Shown here: piece by piece, positions 1 through 7,754 of the stretch | How positions within the stretch are numbered: the stretch's first letter is position 1 | How the letters are laid out: each line of letters starts with the position of its first letter | Source of the DNA: Azospirillaceae bacterium | GTDB taxonomy: Bacteria > Pseudomonadota > Alphaproteobacteria > Azospirillales > Azospirillaceae | DNA length: 57,064 nucleotides | Direction: 5' to 3' | NCBI GenBank assembly: GCA_031291675.1 | Contig: JARLIO010000079.1 | Span: 1 to 57,064, forward strand | Translations under genes and position numbers: made by a program | The notes under the pieces: model-generated | What the model saw: only the letters and a program-made list of their open reading frames with translations | What the model was told of the DNA's origin: nothing | The model's database searches: none

Positions 1-102
1 AGGGTTCCGGGTCCGACTAACGAACGGGCTCGAACGCACCAAGAATGAACCGACCTCTGTGCCGACGACGCTCAGCCAAAATACACCAAACCCCCGCCCG
101 TT

Positions 103-678
103 TCATTCTTCGCGGGTCGGAAGCCCCGGTGGGGGACTAACATGAGCATCGGCGTCAGCCGACGGTGTCGCCGCAGGCGGTGACTGCCGGGGGGTGCCGA
201 GATAAAGGAAACCGACGATCTGGTCGTCCGGTTCAAGATTGAGGGCGTGGTGCAAGCCGCGGTCGAACATGGGCCATCCGGAACGCCAGATGCCGCCAAA
301 CCCCTGCGCCACAGCCGCCATCTGCATCGCCATCACCGCGCATCCCGCGGTCAATTGCTGTTCCAGCCGGCTGACGATGGTGCTGGCGCGCACCCGGGCA
401 ACCACGATCACCACCAGAGGTGCGCGGTGGGGCATGCGCCGGGAGCGTTCGATGACATCGTCCGGCTTGCCGCCGGCACGGGCCGCCTGTTCCATCAGCG
501 CACCCAGCCGATCCAGCCCGTCGCCGGCGGCCAGGATGAATTCGTAGGGTCGCAACTGCTGAAAGTCGGGAACACGAAACGCCGCCCGCAGGATCGTTGC
601 CAACGCTTCGCCTTCGGGCGCCGGTGCCTGCAGGGCGTGACAGGAACGCCGTTCCAGCAGCAGGGTCAACGCATCCAT
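103..678 (-). CDS. YdjA-like nitroreductase family protein
   Basis: A 191-residue flavin (FMN) nitroreductase-fold protein. It closely resembles E. coli YdjA as I remember it: the N-terminal MDALTLLLERRS segment, the central AGCAVMAMQMAAVAQGFGGI stretch (about residues 129-148) and the C-terminal VGFLYLGTP block are the hallmarks of that subfamily. The ATG at 678 gives the family-typical N-terminus; an upstream in-frame ATG at 738 would add 20 unconserved residues. It is the last gene of a minus-strand operon and starts 5 bases after the ABC ATPase gene ends. YdjA-type enzymes reduce nitro compounds or quinones in vitro and their natural role is unclear. Here the context suggests a redox step in the vnf-linked operon, which is inference. 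Family confidence is high, role unknown. Confidence 0.85.
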   Translation of the reverse strand: MDALTLLLERRSCHALQAPAPEGEALATILRAAFRVPDFQQLRPYEFILAAGDGLDRLGALMEQAARAGGKPDDVIERSRRMPHRAPLVVIVVARVRASTIVSRLEQQLTAGCAVMAMQMAAVAQGFGGIWRSGWPMFDRGLHHALNLEPDDQIVGFLYLGTPRQSPPAATPSADADAHVSPPPGLPTREE

Positions 679-682
679 CCGC

Positions 683-1711
683 TTACACCTTTCCGAGCTC
701 TTCGGCCCACGCCAGGGGCGCGTCGATCCGCTGGCCACAACGCAGCCGGTGGCGCAACGCGATCAGGCCCCGGTCGATCCGTTCCAACGCGGCGATGTTG
801 GCCCGTTCCGGCGCACTGGTTTCAATGATATCCGTGATCGCGCCGTTGCGGATCACGACCCGGCGGCCGCCCATCAAGGCCAGGATCGGATCATGGGTTG
901 AGATCACGACGATCTTTTCCTTGGCAATCAGCAGGTCGAGCGCCCGCTTGCGGTCGATCCCGGCGTTCTCGATCTCGTCGATCAGCACCACCGGCGACGC
1001 GGACAGCAAAGCGATGTCCGCGATCATCAAGGCCCGGGTCTGGCCGCCACTCAACTGGGTCAGCGAGACCTGCGCGGAGAAAGGTTCGCCGGCCAGGTCG
1101 TTGGCGCAGGCGATCACGTCGCGCACTCGCTCCCCCCGGTCGGGCACCATGCGGCAGTCGGCGTGCATCGCCACAAAGGCGCCAACACTGAGATCGACGA
1201 CGAAGTTCATGTTCTGCGACAATTGCGCGACCAGCTTGCGCTCGGAGGATTGACGCCATCCCGGGGCCGGCGGGGCGTCGTCGATCAGTACCCGGCGACC
1301 GGACGGCGTGTCCCCCTGGGCCAGGCACTCGATGTCGGCGAGCAGACGGCTCTTGCCCGACCCGGTCGGGCCGACGATGCACAGCACCTCGCCAGCCTTG
1401 AGGACAAGCGTCAGCGTCTCGGCACGACCGCTCTTGTCGCGGCCGCCGAGAATTGTCAGCGAACGGATTGTCGCGTGCGGGGCCGCGCGCAGCGCATCGA
1501 CCCGCCGGACCAGCGCCTCAAGATGGCTGCGGATCTGGTCGCGATCCATCCCGACCTGCGAGAGCCGGTCGTCGGTCAGCCCGGCCAACCAGGCCTCCAG
1601 GGTGCGGCCCGGTTTCGATCCGGTGGCATCGGTCGAGGCCAGAAAATCGGCGAAGGCCGGATGCCGCCGCGACAGTTCGTCGATCGTCAGCGACAGCAGG
1701 TTCTCCCTCAT
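683..1711 (-). CDS. ABC-type ATPase with DUF1858-like N-terminal segment
   Basis: A 342-residue soluble ATP-binding cassette protein. The Walker A is GPTGSGKS, the signature motif is LSGGQTRALMIAD, the Walker B is VVLIDEIE and the switch histidine lies in VISTHDP. About 70 residues precede the cassette. Their start (LLSLTIDELSRRHPAFADFL) resembles the DUF1858 type of small redox-associated domain, but I am not certain. No membrane partner is encoded beside it, so it is unlikely to be an ordinary importer ATPase. ATG at 1711 overlaps the stop of the GTPase gene (ATGA), indicating translational coupling. It may power a cofactor or metal-handling step together with the GTPase and ATP-grasp proteins of the same operon. 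Function not recognised. Confidence 0.8.
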   Translation of the reverse strand: MRENLLSLTIDELSRRHPAFADFLASTDATGSKPGRTLEAWLAGLTDDRLSQVGMDRDQIRSHLEALVRRVDALRAAPHATIRSLTILGGRDKSGRAETLTLVLKAGEVLCIVGPTGSGKSRLLADIECLAQGDTPSGRRVLIDDAPPAPGWRQSSERKLVAQLSQNMNFVVDLSVGAFVAMHADCRMVPDRGERVRDVIACANDLAGEPFSAQVSLTQLSGGQTRALMIADIALLSASPVVLIDEIENAGIDRKRALDLLIAKEKIVVISTHDPILALMGGRRVVIRNGAITDIIETSAPERANIAALERIDRGLIALRHRLRCGQRIDAPLAWAEELGKV

Positions 1712-2406
1712 GCCGGAATCCTGCCGAACGTCATCTTGCGGACATTGCCGCGTTGGTGGTCGCGGCCGATCACGGTCTCGCCGATACAATAGGGGCAAAC
1801 CGCGGATGGCATCGGAAAGCGCAGCCGCCTTCCTTCCAGGCTGTCGATGTGCGGGGCCTCCTGCATGTGGTCGCTGAGTTCGCTGGCGCCCTGGCCGGTG
1901 ATGCCATTGACAAACAGAATCGCGGCGCGCGGGTTCGCCAACCGGACATTGAAGGCGAACACTTCACGTTCGGCCTGAGAAACGATATCGCCCTTGGTAA
2001 CGACGACGATATCCGCCAGCTTCAGCATCGGGCCGATCTTGCGGGGGGTATGGATGCCCGACAAATTATCGACGACGCAGACCGCCAGCGCTCCCTGGAT
2101 GTGAGGTGAGCATCGGTTGCACAGCCCGGCACTCTCGACAATCAGGATGTCGACGCTCTGATCCCGGCCCCATCGCAGGCAATCGTCGATGTTGCTGACG
2201 AAAAAATGGTCGGGACAGACACTGCCCGACAGGCCGACGACGACCGGCAACCCGGCATGCCGGTAGAGATCGTCGTCGGCGGTCGCCAGGGCGTCGAACT
2301 TGACGATACCGACGGTTTGGCCGGGTCGGTCCAGCACCTTGGCGGTCTTGAGGATGATCGCGGTCTTGCCGACCGAAGGCGGCCCGGCGACGGTGATTAT
2401 GCGCAT
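1708..2406 (-). CDS. HypB/UreG/CobW-type P-loop GTPase
   Basis: A 232-residue SIMIBI-class nucleotide-binding protein. The P-loop is AGPPSVGKTAII near residue 6, a Walker-B-like VDILIVESAGLCNRC follows, and VVVTKGDIV matches the TKxD guanine-specificity motif. A CxxC pair (AVCPYC) near the C-terminus and the NRC cysteine could bind metal or an Fe-S species. HypB and UreG deliver nickel and CobW-type proteins deliver other metals. A role in metal or cofactor delivery therefore fits the family, but the metal cannot be read from sequence. ATG at 2406 lies inside the end of the upstream binding-protein gene (10-base overlap). It could instead belong to the CooC/ArsA side of the superfamily. Confidence 0.75.
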   Translation of the reverse strand: MRIITVAGPPSVGKTAIILKTAKVLDRPGQTVGIVKFDALATADDDLYRHAGLPVVVGLSGSVCPDHFFVSNIDDCLRWGRDQSVDILIVESAGLCNRCSPHIQGALAVCVVDNLSGIHTPRKIGPMLKLADIVVVTKGDIVSQAEREVFAFNVRLANPRAAILFVNGITGQGASELSDHMQEAPHIDSLEGRRLRFPMPSAVCPYCIGETVIGRDHQRGNVRKMTFGRIPA

Positions 2407-3494
2407 GACCGAACCTCCGAGGGGGCTGAATCGTCGAAATTGTCGAGAAAGGTCCGGCAGGCCTGCTTCACCGCCTGCGCGGTGGCGCGATGGCGGACAT
2501 AATCCCAGCCCAGCCATTTGAGCCGGCTGGCCGGCGGCAACGCCGGTGGCCGATCGGGGTTCAGCGCCGGATAATGGTTCTCGTCAAGGATCTGCCCCAG
2601 CCCGGCGCCATAGAAATAGCGGATCAGGGGATCGACGGTGGCGTGCTGGTCCGATTTGACCGTGAGCCACAATGGATAGGCCAGGGCGCCATCCTCCGGC
2701 CAGACCACGGCGGTATCGGTGCGGCGGGGACACATGTCGGCTAGCAACCAGGGCAGTACATAGATGCCGCCGGGCGATGCGTCGGTGCCGGCCAGACGCG
2801 GCATCTGCGCGGAATGCAGCAGCGTCGGAACATTGCGAACCAGTCGTGCCAGAGCGTCGAGGCCGAATTCCCGGGCGATGCAGAGCAGGAAGAACTTGTT
2901 GAACTGGTTGAAGCAGCGCTCGCCTTCGCGACGCCAGCCGCCGAACACGACCTGACCGCGATAGCTTGGGTCGAACAGGTCAGCCCAGCGCCGCGGTGCT
3001 GGCAATCCGTCCAACCGGCGGTGGTCGATCAGCAGCACAAACGGCGCGACCGCAAACACGCCGATCCAGCCGCACGGATCGACCAGACCGCAATCGGTGA
3101 AAACGGCGGCCGTTCCGTCCGGCTGACAAGCGCTGAACGCCCCGGTCCGGACATGGCGATCGAAGAAGCGGCGGTTGAAGCTGTTAGGGTGGTCCGCCGA
3201 TACCAGCATGTTCGGGTAATCGGCGAGGCTACGGATGGTGCGCAGCCGTTCGATGGGGCCGCGTCCACCCTGGCCCATTGGAAAGCAACATTTCAGCGGC
3301 GCGCCACCACCGGCCCGGTGCTGCGTCATCAATTCGGCGACGCCGTCACGGACGCGGTGACGCAAGGGCACGGGAACATTGCCGAGGAAATCCCAACCCT
3401 GAGGCAGGCCGCGGGCAAGCGCAGTATCGCCGAACGGGCGGCTCGTCGCGCTGAGGTCGAGAGCGATGCTGGTCGGTCCGGTCAGGGCATTCAT
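2397..3494 (-). CDS. Periplasmic-binding-protein-like protein lacking a signal peptide
   Basis: A 365-residue protein with the general look of a type-II solute-binding protein of the Fe3+/spermidine (PotD/FbpA) sort: a WADLFDPSYRGQVVFGG segment, a later PEDGALAYPLWLTVKS segment and a C-terminal helical end. The start at 3494 (MNALTGPTSIALDL) has no hydrophobic signal sequence or lipobox, so it is probably cytoplasmic. A cysteine in KCCFPMGQGG (about residue 70) and the CFNQFNKFFLLC segment stand out. It overlaps the ATP-grasp stop by 4 bases and the next gene by 10. A cytoplasmic binding-protein fold beside a GTPase and a lone ABC ATPase suggests an intracellular carrier or sensor for a small oxyanion or cofactor; this is inference. 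Confidence 0.6.
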   Translation of the reverse strand: MNALTGPTSIALDLSATSRPFGDTALARGLPQGWDFLGNVPVPLRHRVRDGVAELMTQHRAGGGAPLKCCFPMGQGGRGPIERLRTIRSLADYPNMLVSADHPNSFNRRFFDRHVRTGAFSACQPDGTAAVFTDCGLVDPCGWIGVFAVAPFVLLIDHRRLDGLPAPRRWADLFDPSYRGQVVFGGWRREGERCFNQFNKFFLLCIAREFGLDALARLVRNVPTLLHSAQMPRLAGTDASPGGIYVLPWLLADMCPRRTDTAVVWPEDGALAYPLWLTVKSDQHATVDPLIRYFYGAGLGQILDENHYPALNPDRPPALPPASRLKWLGWDYVRHRATAQAVKQACRTFLDNFDDSAPSEVRSCA

Positions 3495-4519
3495 CCGCGG
3501 CTCTCCCGCAACGCGGCCTGCCGACGCAGGCTGTATTCGATGACATGGCCAAGAACATCGGCCTGACCAAAGCCGAATTGCGCGGCAGCGAGGCAGATCG
3601 CGCCACTGCGGCCGATGTGGCAGCAGATATTGAATTCCAGAAACACCCGGTGGCCGGTCTGGGGATCGAAGCGGTAGTCGATGCGGAAATAGTCGATCGG
3701 GCCCGTCGCGCGCCACAACGCGGCGACATCGTCGCGAATGCCGGTTTCGGCTACGCCGCCGGCATCGAACATCGTGTAGCCCAACGGGTCATCGCGCTTC
3801 AGATCCTCCGTGATGATCCCACCGGCTTTGTCGGAGCCGGGACGGACAACCCCGAGCAGGATCGGGCGGACACCGCCCAACACCGGCACCGTGATGTCGA
3901 TGCCGGGGACATAGCGTTCAACCAGGACCGACATGCCGCGTTCCATCAACCGCCGGGCAACGCGTTCGGCGCCGGCCCAGTCGTCCTGGATCGAATCCGA
4001 ACTGATCCCTTCCGAGGCCGCCCCGAACCGGTTCTTGACGAAATAGGGCCCGGAGAAGGGGGGGGCAACCGCCAGGTCGTCTGTCGTCGCAAAAACGGCG
4101 CCGTCGGCGACCGGAATACCGATGGCCCGTGCTGCCAGCTTGGAGAGCCATTTGTCCTCGGCCAACGCGCGGATATTGGGGGGTGCCCCGACGCATGGCA
4201 ATTGCAGAAAGGCACAGGTCGAGGCCACGAAGATCTCGGGGTTGGCGATCGGCATCCTGTTGTACAGCGAAAACACCAGATCGACCCGACCGGCAGCCCC
4301 CAGCACGGCCAGGCATTGGTTTGTCGTGGTGACGCGATAACCGATCCCGGTCAGGACCCGCCAAACCCGGTGATAATAGGCCGGATAGCCGCCGTCGCCT
4401 GGAAACGAGGCGCAGGTGAAGGCCGGCTCCTGCGGCACATGACGGGCCAGAAAAAGAATGCGTGTCGCGGCAGCGTTGGCGGGGCGGATCAGCTGATCCG
4501 CGAGAGAGGGGGCAAGCAT
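3491..4519 (-). CDS. ATP-grasp enzyme, D-Ala-D-Ala ligase-like
   Basis: A 342-residue ATP-grasp ligase. The middle part (LAEDKWLSKLAARAIGIPV) matches the start of the ATP-grasp nucleotide-binding region of D-alanine-D-alanine ligases. The C-terminal YFRIDYRFDPQTG followed by FLEFNICCHIG supplies the Mg-binding Asp and Glu-x-Asn residues; the usual NPxPG is replaced by N-I-C-C-H. First gene of the five-gene operon. I chose ATG 4519 over ATG 4570 because a good minus-strand sigma-54 promoter ends at 4571, which would place the longer start upstream of transcription. ATP-grasp enzymes join a carboxylate to an amine, thiol or hydroxyl through an acyl phosphate. The substrate here is unknown; a vanadium-nitrogenase-linked peptide or siderophore-like ligand is only a guess. 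Confidence 0.8.
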   Translation of the reverse strand: MLAPSLADQLIRPANAAATRILFLARHVPQEPAFTCASFPGDGGYPAYYHRVWRVLTGIGYRVTTTNQCLAVLGAAGRVDLVFSLYNRMPIANPEIFVASTCAFLQLPCVGAPPNIRALAEDKWLSKLAARAIGIPVADGAVFATTDDLAVAPPFSGPYFVKNRFGAASEGISSDSIQDDWAGAERVARRLMERGMSVLVERYVPGIDITVPVLGGVRPILLGVVRPGSDKAGGIITEDLKRDDPLGYTMFDAGGVAETGIRDDVAALWRATGPIDYFRIDYRFDPQTGHRVFLEFNICCHIGRSGAICLAAAQFGFGQADVLGHVIEYSLRRQAALRESRG

Positions 4520-4570
4520 CACGGGGCGCCCTTCGCAAAAACATCGACCGACAACCGGTGGCTCCGTCAT

Positions 4571-4586
4571 AGCAAGTGTCGCGCCA
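4571..4586 (-). promoter_or_regulatory. Sigma-54 promoter for the ATP-grasp operon
   Basis: On the minus strand the sequence reads TGGCGCG-ACAC-TTGCT, with the GG and GC doublets exactly 10 bases apart. That matches the -24/-12 consensus TGGCACG-N4-TTGCW at 11 of 12 positions. It sits about 50 bases upstream of the chosen ATP-grasp start and decides that start. Its pairing with another sigma-54 site facing the other way supports a nitrogenase-regulated divergent promoter. Confidence 0.7.
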
Positions 4587-4618
4587 ACGGTGCGATGCCG
4601 GGGTCGGCGACGGTGATG

Positions 4619-4675
4619 GTTCCCCCAATCGTACCAGGGCGAACAATTTCGACGTCGTGTTGTTCGGGTCGGTGC
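4619..4675. promoter_or_regulatory. Possible degenerate VnfA-type activator sites
   Basis: Two imperfect relatives of the GTTCC-N4-GGTAC dyads found elsewhere in this island lie between the divergent sigma-54 promoters. GTTCC and GTAC half-sites at 4619-4623 and 4631-4634 are two bases too far apart. GTTCGGGTCGGTGC at 4662-4675 has correct spacing but two half-site mismatches. Either could be a weak enhancer site; neither is convincing alone. Confidence 0.35.
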
Positions 4676-4719
4676 GGTTTGACAGTGCGTTTGTGGCCGA
4701 GCGCGGCGACCCCCCGATG

Positions 4720-4735
4720 TGGCCCGGGGATTGCT
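4720..4735 (+). promoter_or_regulatory. Sigma-54 promoter toward the PhnCDE-like transporter
   Basis: TGGCCCG-GGGA-TTGCT matches the -24/-12 sigma-54 consensus with correct GG-N10-GC spacing. It faces the transporter genes that start at 5089. It is 134 bases from, and back-to-back with, the minus-strand sigma-54 promoter at 4571-4586. Confidence 0.6.
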
Positions 4736-5088
4736 CTTGCGACTCTTGGGTTCGACCCGCGGGAGCGCCACTCCTTCTGAGTACCGGGAGCGAATGCCTA
4801 TGAACGACATCGTGACGCGCTTGATCCGCAAGACATGCCGGATGTTGAGCCGGGGACATCGAATCCTTCCAGGCGGGATTGGTCGAGAGATCGCACCGCA
4901 AGGCGACGCCGCGGTCACTCCCGCCATGCGGCCCCCCCGCCGGTCGAACGACGTCGTCGGTCGGGTCGATGACGAGACCGAAGCGGCATGGCTGCGCCTA
5001 TCGCGCTCGATCTGGCCATGACCCCAGGCAAACACTTTCGGTACCGAGACGTCGGTCCCGGCATGGCGATGCGGGTCAACCTGGAACC
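4736..5088 (+). other. Long untranslated leader, no convincing gene
   Basis: This 353-base stretch separates the putative sigma-54 promoter from the first transporter gene. Short open frames exist (for example from 4801), but none has a recognisable product or convincing ribosome site. If the promoter is right, the mRNA has an unusually long leader of about 340 bases. I saw no clear riboswitch fold by eye. Confidence 0.4.
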
Positions 5089-5910
5089 ATGATCCTGCCA
5101 GAATCGACATGGCCACAGCCGCCATCACCAGCCGCCGTCACCGTGGATCGCCTGACGGTGCTTCGACGAGGACGGGCCGTATTGCACGATGTCTCGCTGT
5201 CATTTCCGAATCGAACTATTACGGCCGTCGTCGGTCCATCGGGCGTTGGCAAGACAACCCTGATGCGAACGTTGAATGGCCTGCTCCCACCGGCACAGGG
5301 AGTGGTCTCGGTCGCGGAGTTCGGTCCACTGGACAACCCGGTGGCCTGGCAAGAGATGCGCCGCCGAACTGCCACCGTTTTCCAGGACCACGCCCTGATC
5401 GATCGTCTGACGGCGATCGACAATGTGCTGCTCGGGCTGGCGGACAGCCGCCATCCGTTGTCGCTGCTGCCCTGGCCGCGATCGTTCCGCATCCGCGCGG
5501 CCCAGGCCCTGGACGAGGTCGGCCTTCTGGGCCGTGCGACGGCAAGGGTCGCCCAGCTCTCGGGCGGTGAGCGTCAACGGGTCGGCATTGCCCGCGCCCT
5601 GGTCCGACGCCCGCGGCTGCTGCTGGGTGACGAACCCTTCGCCGCGGTCGATCTGGCGCTGGCGCGGCGATTGGGTGACGAATTCCGCCACCTGGTCGCG
5701 CGCAGCAACCTGACCGTGATCCTGGTCCTGCACCAACTCCAGATGGCGCGGACCCTGGCCGACCGTATCGTCGGCCTCGCCAACGGGCGCGTCGCCTTTG
5801 ACGGGTCTGCCACCGAATTCGATGCCAGCGCCGAACACCGCATTTTCGGAACCGCAACGTCAGAGGGGGATTTTCTGTGCCCCGCAAACCAGGAAAGGGA
5901 AGCAATATGA
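5089..5910 (+). CDS. PhnC-like ABC transporter ATPase
   Basis: A 273-residue importer ATPase of the phosphonate/phosphite family. The Walker A is GPSGVGKTTL, the signature is LSGGERQRVGIARAL, the Walker B is RLLLGDEPFA, and LVLHQLQ carries the H-loop. The phrase LPPAQGVV and the overall layout match PhnC. The start at 5089 directly precedes conserved sequence. The gene overlaps phnD-like by 4 bases and is followed by a PhnE-like permease, forming a complete importer. Phn-type transporters carry tetrahedral oxyanions. Because this operon flanks a vanadium nitrogenase locus and appears to have a sigma-54 promoter, vanadate is a plausible substrate; phosphonate or phosphite remain alternatives. 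No C-P lyase or phosphite dehydrogenase gene is nearby. Confidence 0.85.
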   Translation: MILPESTWPQPPSPAAVTVDRLTVLRRGRAVLHDVSLSFPNRTITAVVGPSGVGKTTLMRTLNGLLPPAQGVVSVAEFGPLDNPVAWQEMRRRTATVFQDHALIDRLTAIDNVLLGLADSRHPLSLLPWPRSFRIRAAQALDEVGLLGRATARVAQLSGGERQRVGIARALVRRPRLLLGDEPFAAVDLALARRLGDEFRHLVARSNLTVILVLHQLQMARTLADRIVGLANGRVAFDGSATEFDASAEHRIFGTATSEGDFLCPANQEREAI

Positions 5911-6803
5911 GTCTCCGATGGAACCGGATTGTTCCGGCCGTGGCCCTACTGATCGTAGCCGCCCTCGCCCTGTCACCTGTCACGCCCGCAGGAGCCCAGG
6001 CCCGCCCTTCCAAATTGGTGGTTGGTTTGTTGCCCGGGGAGTCGGCCCCGACGGTCATGCGCCTGAACGAGCCTCTGCGCGCCTATCTGGAGCAGCGGCT
6101 CGGCCTTCCCGTCGAGCTGGTGGTCGGTGCGGACTATGCGGCGACGGGCGAAGCATTGCGCTTTGGTCGTCTCGACATCGCCTATCTGGGACCGGTGACC
6201 TATATTCTGCGCTCGCGCAGCGCCACGCTGGAACCCTTCGCGCGTCCGTCCCACGCGGTGGTGGGGCCGACCTTCCAGGCCGTGATTATCGTCCCAACCG
6301 ACAGTCCGGCCCAAACCATGGCCGATCTCAAGGGAACTGAAATCGCGTTCGGCGATCCCGCTTCGACCTCGGGAACCTGGGTTCCGCGCTACCAGCTGTT
6401 GGCCGCCGGCCTGATTTCTGGACGCGATTATACGCTCAGGGTTCTCGGTGCCCATGATTCTGTGGCGTTCGCCGTCGCCAACCACAAGGTTGCCGCCGGA
6501 GGGCTGTCGCTGCCAATCTACCAGCGGTTGGTGAAGGATGGTAAGATCCCGGCGGCGTCGACCCGGATTTTGGCCGAATCGCCGGCGATCCCCGAATATA
6601 TGTGGACATTCCGCGAGGGATTGGATCCGGCGTTCAAGGAGGAACTCCGCAAGGCCTTCATCACCGTCACCGACCCCGAGGCCTTGAATGTGTTTCGCGC
6701 CGAAGCCTTCATCCCCTGCGTTGATTCCGATGTCGATCGGGTCCGGTCCTGGATTGCGGCAATCCAGGCCGCCAACCCCGACGCGGTTCCCGCGCCGCAA
6801 TGA
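5907..6803 (+). CDS. PhnD-like periplasmic oxyanion-binding protein
   Basis: A 298-residue secreted binding protein. ATG 5907 follows a strong AGGAAAGGGAAG ribosome site and begins an N-terminal signal peptide: Arg near residue 4, a hydrophobic run through about residue 24, and an AGAQA cleavage region near 29. Mature-protein motifs of the PhnD family are present: LPGESAPTVMRLNEPLRAYL, GRLDIAYLGPVTYIL and FGDPASTSGTWVPR, the last of which lines the oxyanion pocket. It binds a tetrahedral anion and delivers it to the permease. The earlier in-frame ATG at 5877 would put charged residues ahead of the signal peptide and lacks a good ribosome site. Vanadate as ligand is inferred from context only. 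Confidence 0.85.
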   Translation: MSLRWNRIVPAVALLIVAALALSPVTPAGAQARPSKLVVGLLPGESAPTVMRLNEPLRAYLEQRLGLPVELVVGADYAATGEALRFGRLDIAYLGPVTYILRSRSATLEPFARPSHAVVGPTFQAVIIVPTDSPAQTMADLKGTEIAFGDPASTSGTWVPRYQLLAAGLISGRDYTLRVLGAHDSVAFAVANHKVAAGGLSLPIYQRLVKDGKIPAASTRILAESPAIPEYMWTFREGLDPAFKEELRKAFITVTDPEALNVFRAEAFIPCVDSDVDRVRSWIAAIQAANPDAVPAPQ

Positions 6804-7636
6804 GGGTCGATCCCCGACCAAACGGCATCGCCAGTCCCGCGCTGACGGCCATTCTCGCCGATGGCCGGCGCCGGCAGCGCAACGCCCTCGCCGCGACCAT
6901 CGGCGGTACCGCCGTCATCGTCGGCGCCTTTGCCTACGCCGGTGCCTTCGAGCTCCACCGCTACGCCGATGCCCTGTCTACGATTGGGCAACTCGCCGCC
7001 GACTCGCTACCGCCCGACTTCAGCAGGTTGCCCCATTGGGGCCGACCCTTGCTGGAAACCCTCGCGATGAGCGTCGCCGGCACCGTCCTGGGCGCCGCGG
7101 CCGCATTGCCGCTCGGGGCGCTGGCAGCCCGCAACATCGTTCGCCAGGCGATACTCGGGGGCGCGGCGCGGCTTTTTCTCAATGTCTTGCGTTCGATCCC
7201 GGGATTGATCTGGGGCGTGATTTTCGTCGCTGCGGTTGGCTTCGGCCCACTGCCCGGCATCCTGGCCCTGGCGACGCATTCCACCGGGATGTTGGGAAAG
7301 TTTTTTGCTGAAACCCTGGAACATGTCGACCCGGGTCCCGGGGACGCCCTGCGCAGCATCGGTGTCTCACGCGTTGGTGTCCTGCGCTTTTCGATCCTGC
7401 CGCAGATCCTGCCACGGCTGATCGACGTGACCATCTATCGATGGGAACACAATCTGCGCGCGGCCACCACGCTGGGTGTCGTCGGCGTCGGTGGTCTCGG
7501 TCTGGAGATCGTCACCGCCTTCCACCTGTTCGAGTATCGCGAAGCGTCGGCATTGATCATCGTGCTGTTGAGCCTGGTCACCCTGATCAACATCGTCGGC
7601 GCCCGTGTTCGCGCCCGGTTGCTCGGGGGTCTTTGA
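6800..7636 (+). CDS. PhnE-like ABC transporter permease
   Basis: A 278-residue inner-membrane permease of the phosphonate type, with about six hydrophobic segments. The cytoplasmic coupling region reads DALRSIGVSRVGVLRFSILPQILPRLI, which contains the ABC-importer EAA-like loop, and RSIPGLIWGVIFVAAVGFGPLPG is characteristic of PhnE. It overlaps the binding-protein gene by 4 bases. Together with the two preceding genes it completes a single-permease importer (presumably a PhnE homodimer). It is the last gene of the operon; the next gene is convergent. Confidence 0.85.
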   Translation: MRVDPRPNGIASPALTAILADGRRRQRNALAATIGGTAVIVGAFAYAGAFELHRYADALSTIGQLAADSLPPDFSRLPHWGRPLLETLAMSVAGTVLGAAAALPLGALAARNIVRQAILGGAARLFLNVLRSIPGLIWGVIFVAAVGFGPLPGILALATHSTGMLGKFFAETLEHVDPGPGDALRSIGVSRVGVLRFSILPQILPRLIDVTIYRWEHNLRAATTLGVVGVGGLGLEIVTAFHLFEYREASALIIVLLSLVTLINIVGARVRARLLGGL

Positions 7637-7754
7637 TCCGACCGGGCGGGTCTCCTCGTTGTTCCGGCACTGCGGCGGAATCCCGGCAGTGCCGGAAGCG
7701 CCCGGGAGCGCCCGGGAGCGGACGATCAGGATCGGCGGTTTCAACCCGATCCGG

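Noticed and set aside
4619-4634. Full VnfA dyad GTTCC...GTAC
   Set aside because: The half-sites are two bases too far apart compared with the two exact 14-base dyads at 12707 and 18001, so it is reported only as a possible degenerate site.
4719-5021. A 100-codon plus-strand frame before the PhnC-like gene
   Set aside because: No recognisable protein and arginine-rich composition typical of out-of-frame reading in high-GC DNA.
7697-7716. Tandem AGCGCCCGGG repeat between convergent genes
   Set aside because: Only two 10-base copies of low-complexity GC sequence with no clear hairpin or partner elsewhere.
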